From Mantamonas sphyraenae (Eukaryota > CRuMs > Mantamonadidae), in contig JAPMXV010000002.1 of the NCBI GenBank assembly GCA_026936335.1, positions 1 to 64,000 of the forward strand: a stretch of 64,000 nt of DNA, given 5' to 3'. How positions within the stretch are numbered: position 1 is the first letter of the stretch; each line of letters starts with the position of its first letter. The position numbers were made by a program, and so were the translations under genes. Below are positions 10,201 to 25,200 of the stretch, piece by piece. The notes under the pieces were generated by a model that worked only from the letters and a program-made list of their open reading frames with translations, was not told where the DNA came from and ran no database searches.

Positions 10201-13200
10201 GCCATTCTCGGCACCTCTCTCCTCGTCGCTGGTGACTTTACAGGCTCCTCTTTCCTCGCACAGCCTGGACACGGCTCCACCAACGCCGCACTTCTCGCCC
10301 TCAATACCACAGACGGTTCCGTCCTGTGGGCACGCTCCCTCTCCTCTCCTGCAACCTCGCCCCACGCCGTCTTCTTCACCAGCATCGCCGCCACGCCCAC
10401 AGGCCTCCTTGTCGCCGTCGGTGAGATCAACGGGCCCGTTCACAATGTCGTCCACCACGGCGATCGTGACGTCGTCGTCGCCGTCTACGACGCCTTGGGC
10501 TCCCTCGTCAACATCTCGGCCCTCGGGAACGCTGTCCATCAGTACCAGGCCACCGTCGCTGCCGGGTGCTCCCGCTCCATCGCAGTTGCTGCAATCACAA
10601 ATCCCACCAACCTCTACGCACCCTTTCTCGGTGGCGCCACAGACCTGTTTGTGCACACATACGCCCTCGACGTCCCTCCCTACTTTGCCACCCCGCTGCC
10701 GCAAACTCTCGACGTCACCACAACGGCCCTCGGCGCTGCACATCCGCTCGTAGTCGCTGACCCCGACAGCAACGTCACTCTCTACCTCACCTGCACGGCG
10801 TGCACCCCGTCCGCCTCATTCTGGACTGGCTCTCCCGCACACGTCTCTGAACAGTGGGCCAAGCTCACCGTCACTTTTGACACTGCCGTCCAGGACCAGC
10901 TTCTCAACCTCACCCTTGCCGACGGCACCTCTGTACGTCACTCCTCCTCTCGCATCCTTGGCGTATGCCCGCCCTTCAACTCTTCCTCCACCGCCGTGGT
11001 TCAGCCCTACCCGGACGCCATCTTTGAAGCTGGCTCCATTGATGCCTCCGGCGACCTCATCCTCGCCGGCATCCAGGACGGCAATGCCGTCCCCACCCTC
11101 CTCCTCGCCAAGTACTCTCCGTCTGGCTCACTCCTGTGGTCCCACACCCAAAGGGCATTTCGAGATCGTGCACGTGCTGTCGTCACCGATCCCCACCGCA
11201 ACATCTACGTGTGCGGCTGGACACACGACACCTCCGCCACACAAAACCTCGCCGCCGTCATCTACAAGTTCTCCCCTGCAGGCACCCCCTCTGGAACCAC
11301 ACCGTCGACACAGACCAGATCGACATGTTTACAGCCTGTGTCCTCACAAACGACGCGTCCGCCCTCTACGCTGTCGGCACCACAACAGGCGCTGCATTCG
11401 CTACCAACCAAGGTGGTGTAGACATCATCCTCCAAAAGGTGGACGCTGCAACAGGCACCCCCGTGTGGTCCCGCCAGTACGGCAGCTCCACAGCCGACGT
11501 CCTTAGTGCCGTCTGCATCGACGCAACCGACACCCTCTACGCCGTCGGCGAGTCTTCGGGCTCCTTCAACAACGCCTCATCACAGTCTGCACTTCCAGAC
11601 ATGCTCGTCATCAAGCTTTCTCCCTCTGGCCAGCACATGTGGACTCGCATGTATGGCACCTTGAACGCAGACACCCTCAGCGACTGCGTCGTCCTCAACG
11701 CCTCGCTCTACGCCGTTGGATATTCCTCGGGCCTCGACTTTTACACCCAGCCGCCACTCGGCGGCAGCCGCGACTCTGCCTTTGTCGCCATCGACACCGC
11801 AAGCGGCAACCTCACACACACCGCCCTCTTTGGCACCTCTGTAGATGACCGCGCCCAGGGTATCGCTCTCATCGGCAACGACGCCCTCCTTGTCACAGGC
11901 TACTCCGCTGCCAACGGCACCCTCACTCCAAACAACACATCCACCCACACGGACACCTACTACTCCATCCTCTCCTTCCAAGGCGACGTCCTCTCCACAC
12001 ACCGTGCCCTGCCCGCAACTGCAGACACACAGTCCACCTTTGTCGCTGCCTCTCCCCACTGCTCCCGCAACATGCTCATCGGTGGCTCCTTCGCCTCCTC
12101 CGCCTTTTTCCTCCCACTCACCGTCAGCGTGCCGCCCACCATCTCTCTCTCCTCCCGCATCGACGCCACAACCACTGCCATCGGCATGGACTACCCGCTT
12201 GCCATCTCTGACGTCGACTCCTTGTCACTCACCCTCACCGTCTCGTGCGACGCCTGCGTTCTCGCCGGTCTGTCGCTGCCCGCTAAAGGCACTCCTGCCT
12301 CCCTGCAGCAGCGTTGGTCCAACCTCACCGTCACTTTTGACCCTACACGAGGACGCAACATCTTCACTGTCTCTGTCGCAGACGCATACTCTCAATCCCG
12401 TGCCGTGGCTGCCGTCGTCGGCGGATGCCCCGCCTACCCCGGCGATCTCTCCCTTCACGACTCCATCTCAGGCAGCCAGGTCGCACATGGCAGCACCGTC
12501 GACAGCGAAGGAAACGTCATCATCGGTGGCTACACAGACGCACCCTACCCAGGCCACACCTACTTTGGCGGCACCAGCGATGTCTTTGTGCGCAAATTCG
12601 CTCCGGATGGCTCCCTCCTCTGGACCTGGTACGCAGGCACTGTGGCCGCAGACCACGTCTGGGATGTCAGTGTCGATCTCTTTGACAATGTCTACGCCTC
12701 GGCAGACATGCAGTCCTCCTACGCTGCCGTCTTTAAATTCGATCGCAACGGCAACCGTCTCTGGACGGCCACCTTTGACTCCACGGGCACAGATCTTGTA
12801 GACGCATGCTCTCCGTCGCACGACGGTGCACATCTATACGTCTCAGGCCAGACTACCGGTCCCCTTGTCCCCGAAGGCGCAAACCTGAACGGCCTCTCCG
12901 CCTTTGTCGCAAAACTCCGCGCCTCAGACGGACGCAGGCTTTGGCTCCGCCAAACGGGCACAACCACAGCGGCCGGCATCGAAGTAATCAGCAATTGCGT
13001 CGACCAGGCAGACAACGTCTACGTCGTCGGCGCTGCGAACGGCCCCTACAACGGCCAGATCCACATGGGTGCCAAAGACATCACCCTCATCAAGTACAGC
13101 TCGTCCGGTGACCTTCTCTGGACAAAGAACTACGGCACTGCCAACGACGACGCCGTCACCTTCTGCTACGTCCAGGACGCCACGCAGACACTCTTTGTTT

Positions 13201-16200
13201 CTGGATACGTCGCCGGAGCCTTCCAAGACCAGCCTTCGCAGTATGGTGCCGGCAACATCGACATCCTTACCATGTCCCTCAGTGCAAGCGATGGCTCCAT
13301 CAACTGGGCTCGTGTTCTTGCCAGCCCTGGTTTCGACGTCGCTTGGGGCGTTGCTCCGCTGAACCCGTCCCTCCTTGTCATCGCCGCAGAGACATCCTCG
13401 TCCCTTCCGGGCATGACCTCTTCTGGCGGCGTCGACATTGCCTACGCCGTCTACACTGTCAACGGCACTCTCCTCGATCTGCAGCAGCTCGGCTCGTCTG
13501 GCGCCGACACCCTTCGCAAGCTCCGTTCAGCTTGCAATGGACAATTTATCCTTGGCGGCTGGTCCTCCGGCACCCTGTTTGGCGGCCCGGCCATCAGCAA
13601 CGACGCTTTCATCGGACGCCGCCGCTTCAACGCCGCCCCAACCCTCCAGCTCGCCTTGCCCACCCAAGTTGGCGTCGTCCTCCGCACCCTCCCGGCTGCA
13701 TACCCATCACAGTCTCTGACCTCGACTCATCCAACCTCACCCTCTCCATCGCCTGTGGCGGCTGTGTCGTCCTCCCCAGCCCCGTCCTCACAGGCTCCCC
13801 CGCACACATTGCCTCCGCCTGGTCTACCCTCGACCTCCGCTTCGCAAACGCACCCTTCAACCAATCGCTCGTCATTTCTCTCACCGATGGCATCAACACA
13901 GTCACCAGGACTGCGTCCATCGTCGGCGGCTGCGAACCCGTCACCCCCTCTCAGTTCAACGCCCAAACGGGCACTTCCTCGAGGGAAGAGGCCGTTGCAT
14001 CCGCCGTGGATAACCGAGGCAACCTACTCATCGGCATCTATACACAGGGCACCTTCAACGGACTCGACAACAATGGAGGCAGCGACGACATCGTCATCTA
14101 CAAGCGCCGACCCGACGGTTCCAACTTTTGGGGCCGCTCCTTCCCCGCCCCAGGCAGTCAGGTCATCCACAGAATCGTCACTGACCACCTCGGCTACATC
14201 TACTTTGACGGCTTGTCCACCGGCAGCATCGATGGCACCACTCCCATTGGCGCCCAAAGTGATTCCATCATCTTCAAACTCCACCCAGCTGACGGCTCTA
14301 CTGTGTGGAAGCGCCAGTTTGGAACTTCCGCCGTCGACTACAACCATGGCCTCGCCCTCACCGCCAACGACTCGTACATTTATGGTGTCGGTGCAACGTT
14401 TGCCTCGTTTGCTGCACCAACCGCAGGCAGCTCTGACATCTACGTCACTCAGCTCCGCTCACAAGACGGTTCAACCGTCTGGTCGCACCAGGTCGGCTCA
14501 TCTGGATCCGACGAGGCCCGTGGCGTCTGCGTCGACCCACTTGACGACTCTGTGTTTGTGATCGGCTCCGTCTCCAACTCTGCAACCATCAACGGCGTCA
14601 ACAAGCCCAACGCGGACCGCGATATCATCGTCATCAAGTACGCCCTCAACGGCACCCACTTGTGGACTCGCTTCCAGGGTACCGACGGCACCGACGATGG
14701 CTGGACTTGCGTCACCCTCGGCAGCGTCCTCTACGTCGGCGCTATGATCGGTTCAAAGAACCTGCTCAATGGCACATCTCTCGACAACGGGAACAACCGA
14801 GCAGGCGCCATCTTTGCATTCAACACCGCCAACGGCGCTGACCTGTGGGTCCAGACCATCTGGGGTTCCGGCGAAACAAACGTTCAGAGCATGGCCCTCA
14901 CCTCAAACCGCAACCTCGTCATCGGCGGTTGGACCACCGCCGCTCTCCCAGGCAACACCAACGCGGGCAGCGAGGACGCTTGGTACGCAACCTTCCTACC
15001 CGACGGCACGCGCCTCGCCATCAAGCAGTTTGGCTCCACCGCTGCCGAACGCCTGCGCTCCATCGCCGCAGGCTGCAACAAACAGATCCTCATCTCGGGC
15101 TACACGTCGGGGAACCTCTTTGCTGGTCCTTCAGGCGACTACGACGCTTGGTACTCTTCTGTAGTCATCAACTCGCCCCCTACCGTCTCGGGCAATCCGC
15201 AGCATAAGCTGGCCAAGCTCTTCCACACAGGCGCGGACATGCCCCTCTTCTTTGCCGATCCCAACGACTACGGTGACCTTCTCACCGTGTCCATCCATTG
15301 CAAATCCTGCAACGCCACGCCTGCCACCCTGCACGGCACACCTGCACACGTTTCACAGACCTGGCTCGCCGTCACATTCGCCTGGTCACCCACAGAGACA
15401 AACGAAACGCTCGTCATCGAAACCTCCGACGGCATCGCCTCCGTCAACACCACCGTGCACGTGCTCGGTGGCTGTCCCCCCGACGGACCCGCCATCGGCT
15501 TGCAGTATTCGTACTCCAGCACCGGTGCCGACATCTTCTATGCCAGCACCTTTGATCTGGACGGAAACATCATCATGACCGGCTTCACCCGTGGTGTTCT
15601 CCCAGGCCACTCAAACGCAGGCCTTGAGGACGTCATCATTGTCAAGGCATCTCCTCAAGGCTCCATCATTTGGAGCAAGCAGTTCGGAGGCGCATCCTCA
15701 GACTTCTCCCAAGCAGCCATCACAGACTCCCAGGGTCGCATCTATGTCGCCATATACACAGTCTCAAACACGTTGCTCGGCACGTCGAGCATTGGCTTCC
15801 AGGATACCGTCGTCGCATGCTTCGAACCGAAATACGGCGATCTCGTGTGGGCTCGCCGGTACGGAACCACAAACGGCGCCGACAATCCATACGGCCTCGT
15901 TCTCAGTGCGAACGAAACCCTTCTGTACATAGGTGGCTTCACAGATGGCGCCTTCCCTGGTCTTACCAACGCAGGCGGCTACGACGGCTTTGTCATCCTT
16001 GCCGACGCAGACACTGGCTTCCAACGCAACGTGGTTATGTTTGGCGGCGGTTCGAACGAGGTCCATCGCGCGCTGTGTGGTGACGAGCAGGGCAACATCT
16101 ACTGGACCGGCGAGGTCAGAAGTGCCTTTGGCGGCGCCGTGCTCACCGGCCCCGTTGATCAGGGCGTCGTCAAGCTCAGCCCCACCCTCGACATCCTCTG

Positions 16201-19200
16201 GGTGACTGCCATGGGTACATCAGCACTGACTCTGGCCAAGCGTGCGCTGCTGGAAACGGCAACGTCTTTGTGGGAGGCTTTATGTACGGCAAGTACCTTG
16301 ACCAGCCGTACCACGGCGCCGCCGACGCATCTTTGGTTTCCTTGCGCGCTTCGGATGGCCAAGTACAATGGGCGCGCATGTTTGGCGGAAGCAACCAGGA
16401 CAAAATCTGGAACGTGCATCTCACCTCCTGGGGCCATGTTTTCCTTGTTGGAAACGTGAACGGCAACCTCGAGGGCTTCGACAACCTCCTTACAAACAGG
16501 GACAATGTCGTGTACGCTGTTTACAGCCCTTCAGGCAAACTCAAACTCTTGAACCAGTTTGGTGCAAACGACGATACCATCGTGCGTTACGGAGGTGTCA
16601 CCTGCGACTCGCTCGCTCTCGTCGGAGGCGACACAAAGGCCAGCCTCTTTGCAACGAATGGCGGCGGCACCGACGCCTGGGTTGCCACGCTCGACATTAG
16701 CTTGCCGCCCGATTTCGTCATGCCCCTTGTCCTCGACCCAGAGATCGAGCTCGGCAAAAAGGCACCGCTCTCGGAGCTCGCGAGCTACTCTTCAGCGCCC
16801 ATTCTTCTCAACGCCACTTGCACAGGATGCACCCTCAGCCAATCCTTCTTCACCGGCACTGTTGCCCAGGTGGCCAACGCATGGGCCCAAGTCACAGCCA
16901 CCTACGCCCCCTTTGTCGCATCCTCTCTCGTCCTGCAGGCCACAGACGCACACACGACCAGGACGTTCAACCACACCGTCCACTTTCGCACGTGCACCAC
17001 CATCGCCTCGTCTGCATACTCGCCCGTCCAGATCAACACTCCCGGAAACGACGTCGCTGCCGATGGTGCTTTCGATCCCGAGGGCAACGTGTACATCGCA
17101 GGGGAAACCACAGGCACCGTTGGCACGGGCAATCCCGCAGGGACCAAGAAAACCTATGTGCGCAAGAGCACCCCGGCCGGTACAAAGATCTGGGACCTGC
17201 ACATTTCCACAGGCTCCACTGGCAACGCAGCCTTTCGCATGGTCGTCGACCGCGCGGGCAACTCGTATGTCGGTGGCCGCGTCGAAGGCACCGGTTCTCT
17301 GCCCGGCCAGCCTGCTGCAGTCGCCGATGACGCCTACGTGCTCAAGATCAACCCGGTCGGCGAAATCGTCTGGATCCGCCAGTTTGGCACATCCGGGAGC
17401 GACCACACCCACGGGCTCGCTCTATCCACCGACCAGTCTCACATCTACGTCGCTGGTCTCGTTCCCGGCGGCCGCAACTTGTACGCACCTTCCAACGGCG
17501 ACGACGACTTCTTTGTCGCCAAATACCGCGTTTCCGACGGTTTCTTGGTGTGGGGCCGACAGAACGGCGCCACAGGCATCGACACCCTCGGAGACATCTG
17601 CGTCGACCCCAACGACAACGTGTACGCCGTCTTGGCAACCGCTGGGCAAATCCCAGGTGGACCCACCACAACATCAGTTGATTGGGGCCTCGTCAAGTAC
17701 ACCAGCTCCGGAACCTTTCAGTGGTTCAAGTCTGTCGCCGGAAGTGGGATTCAGGACGCGGCACGGGCTTGCGTCGCAACCACAAGCACGCTTTTTGTTG
17801 CCGGCGAGGTGAGTGGCAACGTTGGAACCATCACGGGCATCTCCAGCCCTACTGGCGCCATGATGGCCTTTCAGGCCTCGAACGGTGCAAACACCTGGAT
17901 GGTCGCCAAGGGCTCGGCAGGCACCGACCGCATCTATGGCCTGGCTATGGTCAACGGACTTCTCCTCATGGCTGGCTATGTGCCAAACGATTCCGTCTCC
18001 CCGTACACCACCGCCGGCGGCAACGACTTTTTCTCTGTCACCGTCTCCCAAACCGGCTCTGTCGTCGCCTGGAGGCAGTGGGGCGGAACTACCCACGACA
18101 CCATCCTCTCTGTCGCCGCAGGCTGCGCAGGCAAAGCTCTGCTCGTCGGCAAGACCCGCTCCACAATCGTCGTGAACCCCACCACGGAGAGCATGTACTA
18201 CGAGGTTGTCGACATGGATGTGGCACCCGCCCTGGACACTCCCAATGTCGAAATCCAGCCAACTTGGACCAGCTTCAAGAGCGACTTTCAAGTCAGCGTT
18301 GCCGATGACGGCGACAACATGTTGCTCCAACTACATTGCATCAACTGCACCGTATCTCAGTCCCACATCTATGGCACTCCCAACCAGATCCACCAACAGC
18401 TCAAGGACGTCGTGGCATCCTTTGATGCCACCAACCCGCACCAGTGGCTGAACCTCACCCTCTCCGATGGCATCCTCTCTTCCCAGGCTGTCACACGAGT
18501 GGCCACCTGTGGCACCACGCCACCCCCTGTAGCCCCCGCACCGTTCCAGTTTGGCACCATCTCCAACGATGAGGCCTATTCCGTTGATATGACATACGAT
18601 GGCTCTTTTGCCATTGGTGGCTGGACCGGAAATGCCTTTCCAGGGCAGACCAACAAGGGTAATGTCGATGCGTTTGTGCGAGTCTACGCTGCCTCGGGTA
18701 CCGAGCTGTGGACCAGGCAGTTTGGCAGCTCCGTCCACGACCAGGTCAATGCAGTTGCCATGGACTCTCGCGGAAACGTTTACGCTGTCGGCTACACCCA
18801 TGCCACTGGGTCCTTTGAGGGACAAACCAAATCAGGTGCCAACGATGTGTTTGTCATCAAATTCAACCGATTTGGACTCACGCAGTGGGTCAGAATCCTC
18901 GTCGGCACAAGCTCCGATATTGCGCACGACTGCGCCGTGTCCAAAGACGGCCAGCATGTGTACGTCACAGGCTCCACGCAGGGCACCATCGAAAACTTTC
19001 CCAGCGCGTCGGGGCAATCTGGATTCGTCGTCAAACTGCGCGCAGACAATGCTCAGCTAGTGTGGGTCCGACAGACCAGCGGTACCAATGTCTATGGCCA
19101 AGGCATCTGCCTGGATGCAAGGGGCGACGTCTTCGTCACAGGCTATGCGGCCAGTTCCCTCAACGGCCAAACGTTTTCGGGCTCCTCGGACATCTACCTC

Positions 19201-22200
19201 GAGCACTATGACAGCAAAGGACAGCTTTTGTGGACACGAATGTGGGGCACCACCGCTGACGATCGTGGCTACCGCTGTCAGGTGATTGGAACCACCGTCT
19301 ACCTTTCCGTCGTGTTTGGGGCCAGCTTCAACGGTGAGACTTTCCCTGTGGGTGCCGATCGCGCCGCTACGGTCATGTCTGTACGCACAAACGACGGAGA
19401 CCTCCAGTGGACGCGTTTTGTCGACAGGGATGCGCAGATCGGACGCATGGGCATGACGATTGTCGGCGACGAGCTCATTGTCATCACCGCCGTATCCAAA
19501 GGCAAGGCACCGCCTTTGGGCACCAACAAAGACAGTTTGGTGGCAGCGTTTGGCACCGACGGCGCAAGGTTCAGTGTGGACCTCATCGGCTCCACTGCCG
19601 ATGATTATGGCCGCTTCGCCGCGTCGTCGTCCTGCTTTGGCATCGGCGTTCTCGGAGGGCACACTCTTGGCCCTCTCTACGGACCCAACTCTCCAACCAG
19701 AATGCAGGTCTTTGTCGACCCGCAGACGTTTGCGCCACAAATCGGAGGCCTGCCTTTGACCATGCCGGTTGTCATGACTGCCGTGGGAGCAGAGTATCCG
19801 ATCAGTCTCGCCAATCCCATGGGTCCAGGCGCCACCATGACCCTCTCGGTCTCGTGTTTCCACTGCAACCTCAGCAGCAACATCGCACAGCCCCTAACAG
19901 GCACACCCCAGGCCCTGAAATCCGCCTGGGCCTCTGCAACAGTCTCGTTCAGTCCCGTGCACGGCAACGAGACCCTGGTTGTCTCTGTGTCCAACGGCCT
20001 GCGCTCGTCACAGCACCGTGTCCAAGTTACGGGTGCCTGTTCTCCGCCGCGGCCCGCATTCACACGCCAATTCGGAGACACAGCCAACACCATCAACGAC
20101 TACGCGCCGCATGTCATCAGAGACACCGATGGAAGCATCGTCGCCACGGGATACTCCTTTGGTGCCGCATTCCCGGGCCACACGAACCAGGGCGTCCACG
20201 ACCTCTGGCTCGCAAAGTGGGACGCCTATGGCAGCCTTCTGTGGAACATGCAGATGGGTACCAGTGCCGCAGATGTGTTCTGGAGGGTCGATGCAGACAC
20301 ACAGGGCAACTACTACGTCGCAGGCTGGACATCCACAGCCATCGACGGCCAAACATACATTGGGGGTGGTGGGGACGGTCTCGTCGTCAAGGTGGCCTCC
20401 GACGGCACGCGGCTTTGGACCAAACTCGTGGGAACCACAGACACCGATGCCGCCATTCGTGCCATACCCTCCATTGACGGTCAGCACGTCTACGTTGCAG
20501 GGAGGACTCTCCTGAACATGGTTGGGGCAGGCACATTCAACGGCAACTCTTTCTACCTGGGCATCCTGTCTGCAAGTAACGGGCGGCTCTTGTCCCAGCA
20601 CCAAGCGGCCGTAGAGAGCGATGCCGAGCCTCTTGACATGTGCATGGACATCCAGGGCAACGTCTACCAAGTTGGCATGACCTCAGGGACCGTCGCCTCC
20701 CAAACATACTTTGGCGGCCCCAAGGACCAGCTCATCGTCCGCTTCACACCCTCTGGCTCAACTACCTACCAAAAGATTTTTGGTACCAGCGGCGATGACG
20801 TCGCTGAGGCCTGCCTCGAAACAAACGGCGTCCTCTACGTTGTTGGCAAGCTGAACAACCAGCCTTCCATCAGCAGGCACGTTTCTGGCACCGGCACCAG
20901 ATCGTGGGTTCAAACCATCTCCACCACCAACACGGGTTCCATCAACGGTATCGCCTTGTACGGCAACGGTATCCTTGCTGTTGCTGGCGAGACCAACGGC
21001 GCCGTCCAATCGCTTGTTGGAGTCGGTGGTGCAGGGCTGGGCAGCTTCTACGCCTTCTTCACTTCAGAGGGCGCTCTGCGCTCCGTCCATCCGTTTGGAT
21101 TTTCCACGTCAGTGGTGTCCACTCGTGTCGAAACAATGGATGCGGTGTGCACCAAGCAGCTCGTCCTTGCAGGCGACACAGACACAGATCCGACCGGAAC
21201 CGCTATGAACAACGTGCAGGCCTTCATCACTGTGGTGGATACAAACATTCCACCCATCTATTCCGGTCTGCCCAGCATCTGGCGCAACACCGACCCGAAT
21301 CTGGGCAACTCCAACTTGCAGCTTGTCGACGACGACGACTCGGTGCTCACCATGTCTTTCTCCTGCCAACACTGCCAGTTGCCCTTCAACTCTCTCACCT
21401 CGAGTGCCGCCCTCCTTGTCGCTGCCTTCAAAGATTTCAGCCCAACCTACAGTTCCGACCACGGTCTGGACGTGCTCACTGTGACATTCAGTGACGGCCA
21501 GGTGGATGTCAAGCACAACATATCCATTGTTGGGGGTTGTACTGCCTCGCAAACGACCTCTTTCCAGTATGGCACAAGTGGCCTCGACAACCAACGTGCG
21601 CATGCCATCGACAACCAAGGCAATCTGGTCGTAGTTGGACACACACGCGGTAGTTTCCCGGGTTTCGCAAACGCAGGTGGCGATGACATGTACGCGCGCA
21701 AGTACTCTCCTTCGGGTCAGCTCATCTGGACCTGGCAAGGCGGCACGGACGCTTCCGAAGTAGCCACCGCCGTCGCCGTGGATCCGGCAGGCAACGTCTA
21801 CGTCGGTGGTGATTTGACGGCGACTGGGCCTTCTGGCCATGTCGTGAACACCTCGGCGGTTGTCTACAAGCTCCGTGCCGCAGACGGCAAGATCGAACGC
21901 CAGCACATCGTGTCGGCACCCGCTGCAAACACATCCATGGTCGCCCTCGCCACCTATGGTGCTGTCGAACCCGAATTGTATGCTCTCATGTCAACTACAG
22001 GCGGCGTCCTTGCAGGGTCCGCCGGAAACAACACCGTGGGGCGGGCCGCCGTCCTCTACAGATTCAACTACAACGGCGATCTCCTCAAGACGCATCAGTT
22101 TGGCAACACCGTCGATCTGGTGCCCACCAGCCTTTGCGTCGACCCGGTGTACACCGTCGTCTACGTCACCGCGTCCACCTCCGCTGCGGTTGACAACCAG

Positions 22201-25200
22201 CCATTCGCCGGCGGTTCCACAGACCAGATCGTCTATGCGTTCAGCACCGGTCTCTCGTTGCTCATGGCACAATCAATCGGAACCGCAGCCGATGACACGG
22301 CCTTTGCATGTGCTGCGCGCAACAACGTCGTGTACGTTGCAGGGTCGATGGGCGCATCGTTCATGGACCAGCCGCACGCCGGTGGCCAGGACGTCTCCAT
22401 CGTGGCTGTCCGCATGCACAACAACCAGGGTGAGATCCTATGGGCTCGCTCCCTTGGTTCGTCTGCCACAGACAGTCCGACTGCCATTGCGTTTACCTCC
22501 CCCAACACTCTCTTTGTGCTGGGCAGTACCGACGGCGCTCTCCCTGGACAGTCTTCAGCCGGAGGCCGTGACGTCTTCCACGCCCTCTACGACACCTCGG
22601 GCAACAGGCACAGTCTCGTCCAGCTGGGCACCTCGGGCACCGACCAAGCATCTGCCTCCTCGTACGGCACTGGATGTGCTGGACAGGCTTTGGTTGCTGG
22701 TACGACCTCGGGCACCCTTGTCGGTGAAACTTCGGGTGGTGTCGATGGCTTTGTGCAGGTCGTTTTGCCCAACGTCGCACCCGTCGTTTCGGGCATCCCT
22801 TCGCAGGGTATCTCCGCCGATGTCACTGCCCTCGGCGCCGTCCACAACATCTCTTTCACCGATCCTGACAGCACCGTCATCTCTGTCAACATCACGTGTG
22901 ACGTGGGCGTCGTCACACCCAACTATCTCAACGGCACCGCCACACAGCTTACACAAGCGTGGCCCGCAGTCACGGCCTCCTTCCAAGCAAATGCAACCAA
23001 CGGCACGCTCACCTTCCACGTGAGTGACGGCAAGTCGACCACCTTGGCGACCGCCCGTGTGTATGGCGGCTGTGCAGGGCGTGCAGCCGGTTTCACATCC
23101 GCATATGGCAACAGCAACCAGCAGGACCGCTCCTTTGGCGCAATCGATCGCGAAGGCAACGTGTACAGCGTTGTTGCCACCGCCGGAAGTCTCGATGCGG
23201 GCCCTTCCGCAGGCTCGTGGGACTGGTATATCCGCAAGTACTCGCCAGCGGGTGCTGTGTTGTGGATCAGGCAACTCGGAGGCGACAACGCCGACTTTGT
23301 CCACCACTCCCTCACAGACACCTTTGGTTCTCTGTACGTGGTTGGCGCCACCCAAAGCTCGGATTTTGAAGGCCTTTCGCCTTTGGGGTCGTGGGACTAC
23401 GTTGCCGCCAAATTCTCTCCTTCGGGCAACACGCTTTGGGCCAAGCGGCTCGGCAATACGAGCCTTGACATGTTCCACTCTGCCGCCATCTCGCCTGATG
23501 GCCAACGCTTGTATGCTGTCGGAGAGGGCGTTGATTCCATCTACGACCCTGTTCCGGGAGGCAGCCCTTCCGCAACCGTCGTCTCCTTCAACGCATCCAC
23601 AGGTGCCGTCATCTGGGGCTCCCAGTTCGGCTCGTCCTCCACTGACCGGGCCGAAGGCGTGTGCGTCGATGCCACCGGCGATCATGTCTATGTTGTCGGC
23701 CAGACAAGCGGAAATCTCCAAGGCAACTCTCCCGTTGGCCTGTACGACGCCTTTGTGGCAAAGTACACAGCCGCAGGTACTCGTGTGTGGACGCGACTCT
23801 ATGGTTCCACTTCCGATGACGACGCATTTGCGTGTGTAGTCCACAACGATCGCGTGTACGTCACTGGCCTGGCTGGAGACACGGCTGCGCCCTTCCTTGG
23901 CCAAACAACCGCCGGACAGCCAGACGCGTTTGTCGTGGCCATTGATGCCGCCCAAGGAAACGTCCAGTGGGTACGGCTCGTGGGTACTCCAGCGGACGAT
24001 TCTTCCGCTGCCATTGTGAAAACCCCGGACAATCTTCTCGTGATTGGCGGATTCGTCAACGGCCCCTTGCCTGGAAACACCCACAGCAACGACAGGGATG
24101 CCTTTTATGCTGCGTTTCTGTATGACGGTACCATGGTCAAGGCAACCCAGTTTGGAACAACTGGCAAGGATCAAGTCATGGCCATGGACGTCAACTGTGC
24201 CGGCCAACTGGCCATCTTTGGCAAGAGTGGAGGCGACATCTTTGGCGTCAACAACCAGGGCGCCTTTGACGCTTGGATCATGTCCACGTACATCCCGCAG
24301 CCAAGTGTGTACGGACTTCCCGACACAATCGATGCAACCGTGCGCAACATCGGCACCGCCTTTCCCCTGGACATCCGTGCCACTGTCGACACGTCCATGA
24401 CCCTGACCCTCTCGTGCAACCACTGCACCTTGTCGACACACGTGCTCACCGGCTCCGCTGCAGACCTTACACGTGCGTGGGGTGACGTCACCGTCCTCTT
24501 TCACACTGTCCTCAACGATACCTTGACCGTGCGTGTCAACGCCAGCCAAGATGCGTCCACCGAGTTGGCCAAGCCAGTGCGCCATCTCTGTGTCGACGCA
24601 CAGGCGGGGCCCAGCGATGCGCAGCTGTCCAAGCCCCTCGAGGCCCTCAGCGCAGCTTCTACCCAGCACTACTACATCTGCGAGGCTCGTCCTCAGCTCA
24701 AGTGTTTCTGGGGCGATTCCATTGGATACACTGACGCCAACGTCACCAGCTACCTCAACATGTCCTGTGCCTTGCCGCCTCGTTCGTCCTTTTCCCAGCC
24801 CGTCCAACAGCTCAGTGCCAGTGCTTGGATTGACGGCGTCCACCTCAACGACCACCACCCGCTGGATGTCTGGACCAACCGTAAGTCTATCACACACATG
24901 CCTTTTCCTTCTTCTCCTTTGTTTTTTTTTTTGCTCACATCCGGGTCCCCCTCAATCTCGCAGTCAACGACGGTGTGTATGACATGCACATTGAGTCACC
25001 CAGCGATGCACAGCGCCCCGTGCTCTTTTCCAACCAGGTCGTCGACGACTTCAACCAGTTCTACAACATCACACAGACCATCGAATCACACGCGATCTCC
25101 ATTGCACTGAGCTCCGTCGAAGGTCTCGCCCCGAACGATCGCATCCTCTTGTACGCATTTGGCAACTACAACCAAAAGTTCACTCACGGTCACTACGACT

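Larger units (their letters stand above)
8190..24590 (+). repeat. Super-repeat: cadherin-like domain + 7-bladed SBBP propeller, ~1.52 kb period
   Basis: After a shorter first propeller (8190-9130), eleven cadherin-like linkers of about 100 residues start near 9140, 10670, 12120, 13630, 15175, 16705, 18230, 19740, 21250, 22770 and 24295. Spacing is 1,450-1,545 bp throughout. Each carries a P-x-I start, a D-x-DS motif, an SC..C pair and a closing GGC-like Cys. Between linkers lie seven blades of about 55 residues of the form GN.YV.G, then D.FV.KY.P.G..LW.RQFG. Blade counting in 18520-19740 gives seven. Such SBBP (seven-bladed beta-propeller) repeats are known mainly from secreted bacterial proteins. 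Confidence 0.9.

Noticed and set aside
11285..16226. Frame changes 1-3 as introns or gene boundaries
   Set aside because: Repeat homology runs residue by residue across each site, so nothing is removed or added except about one base, and there are no stop-then-start arrangements.
22555..24897. 780-residue minus-strand open frame opposite the propeller region
   Set aside because: It is a shadow of the strongly biased plus-strand coding sequence, with no domains and the periodicity of the sense repeats.
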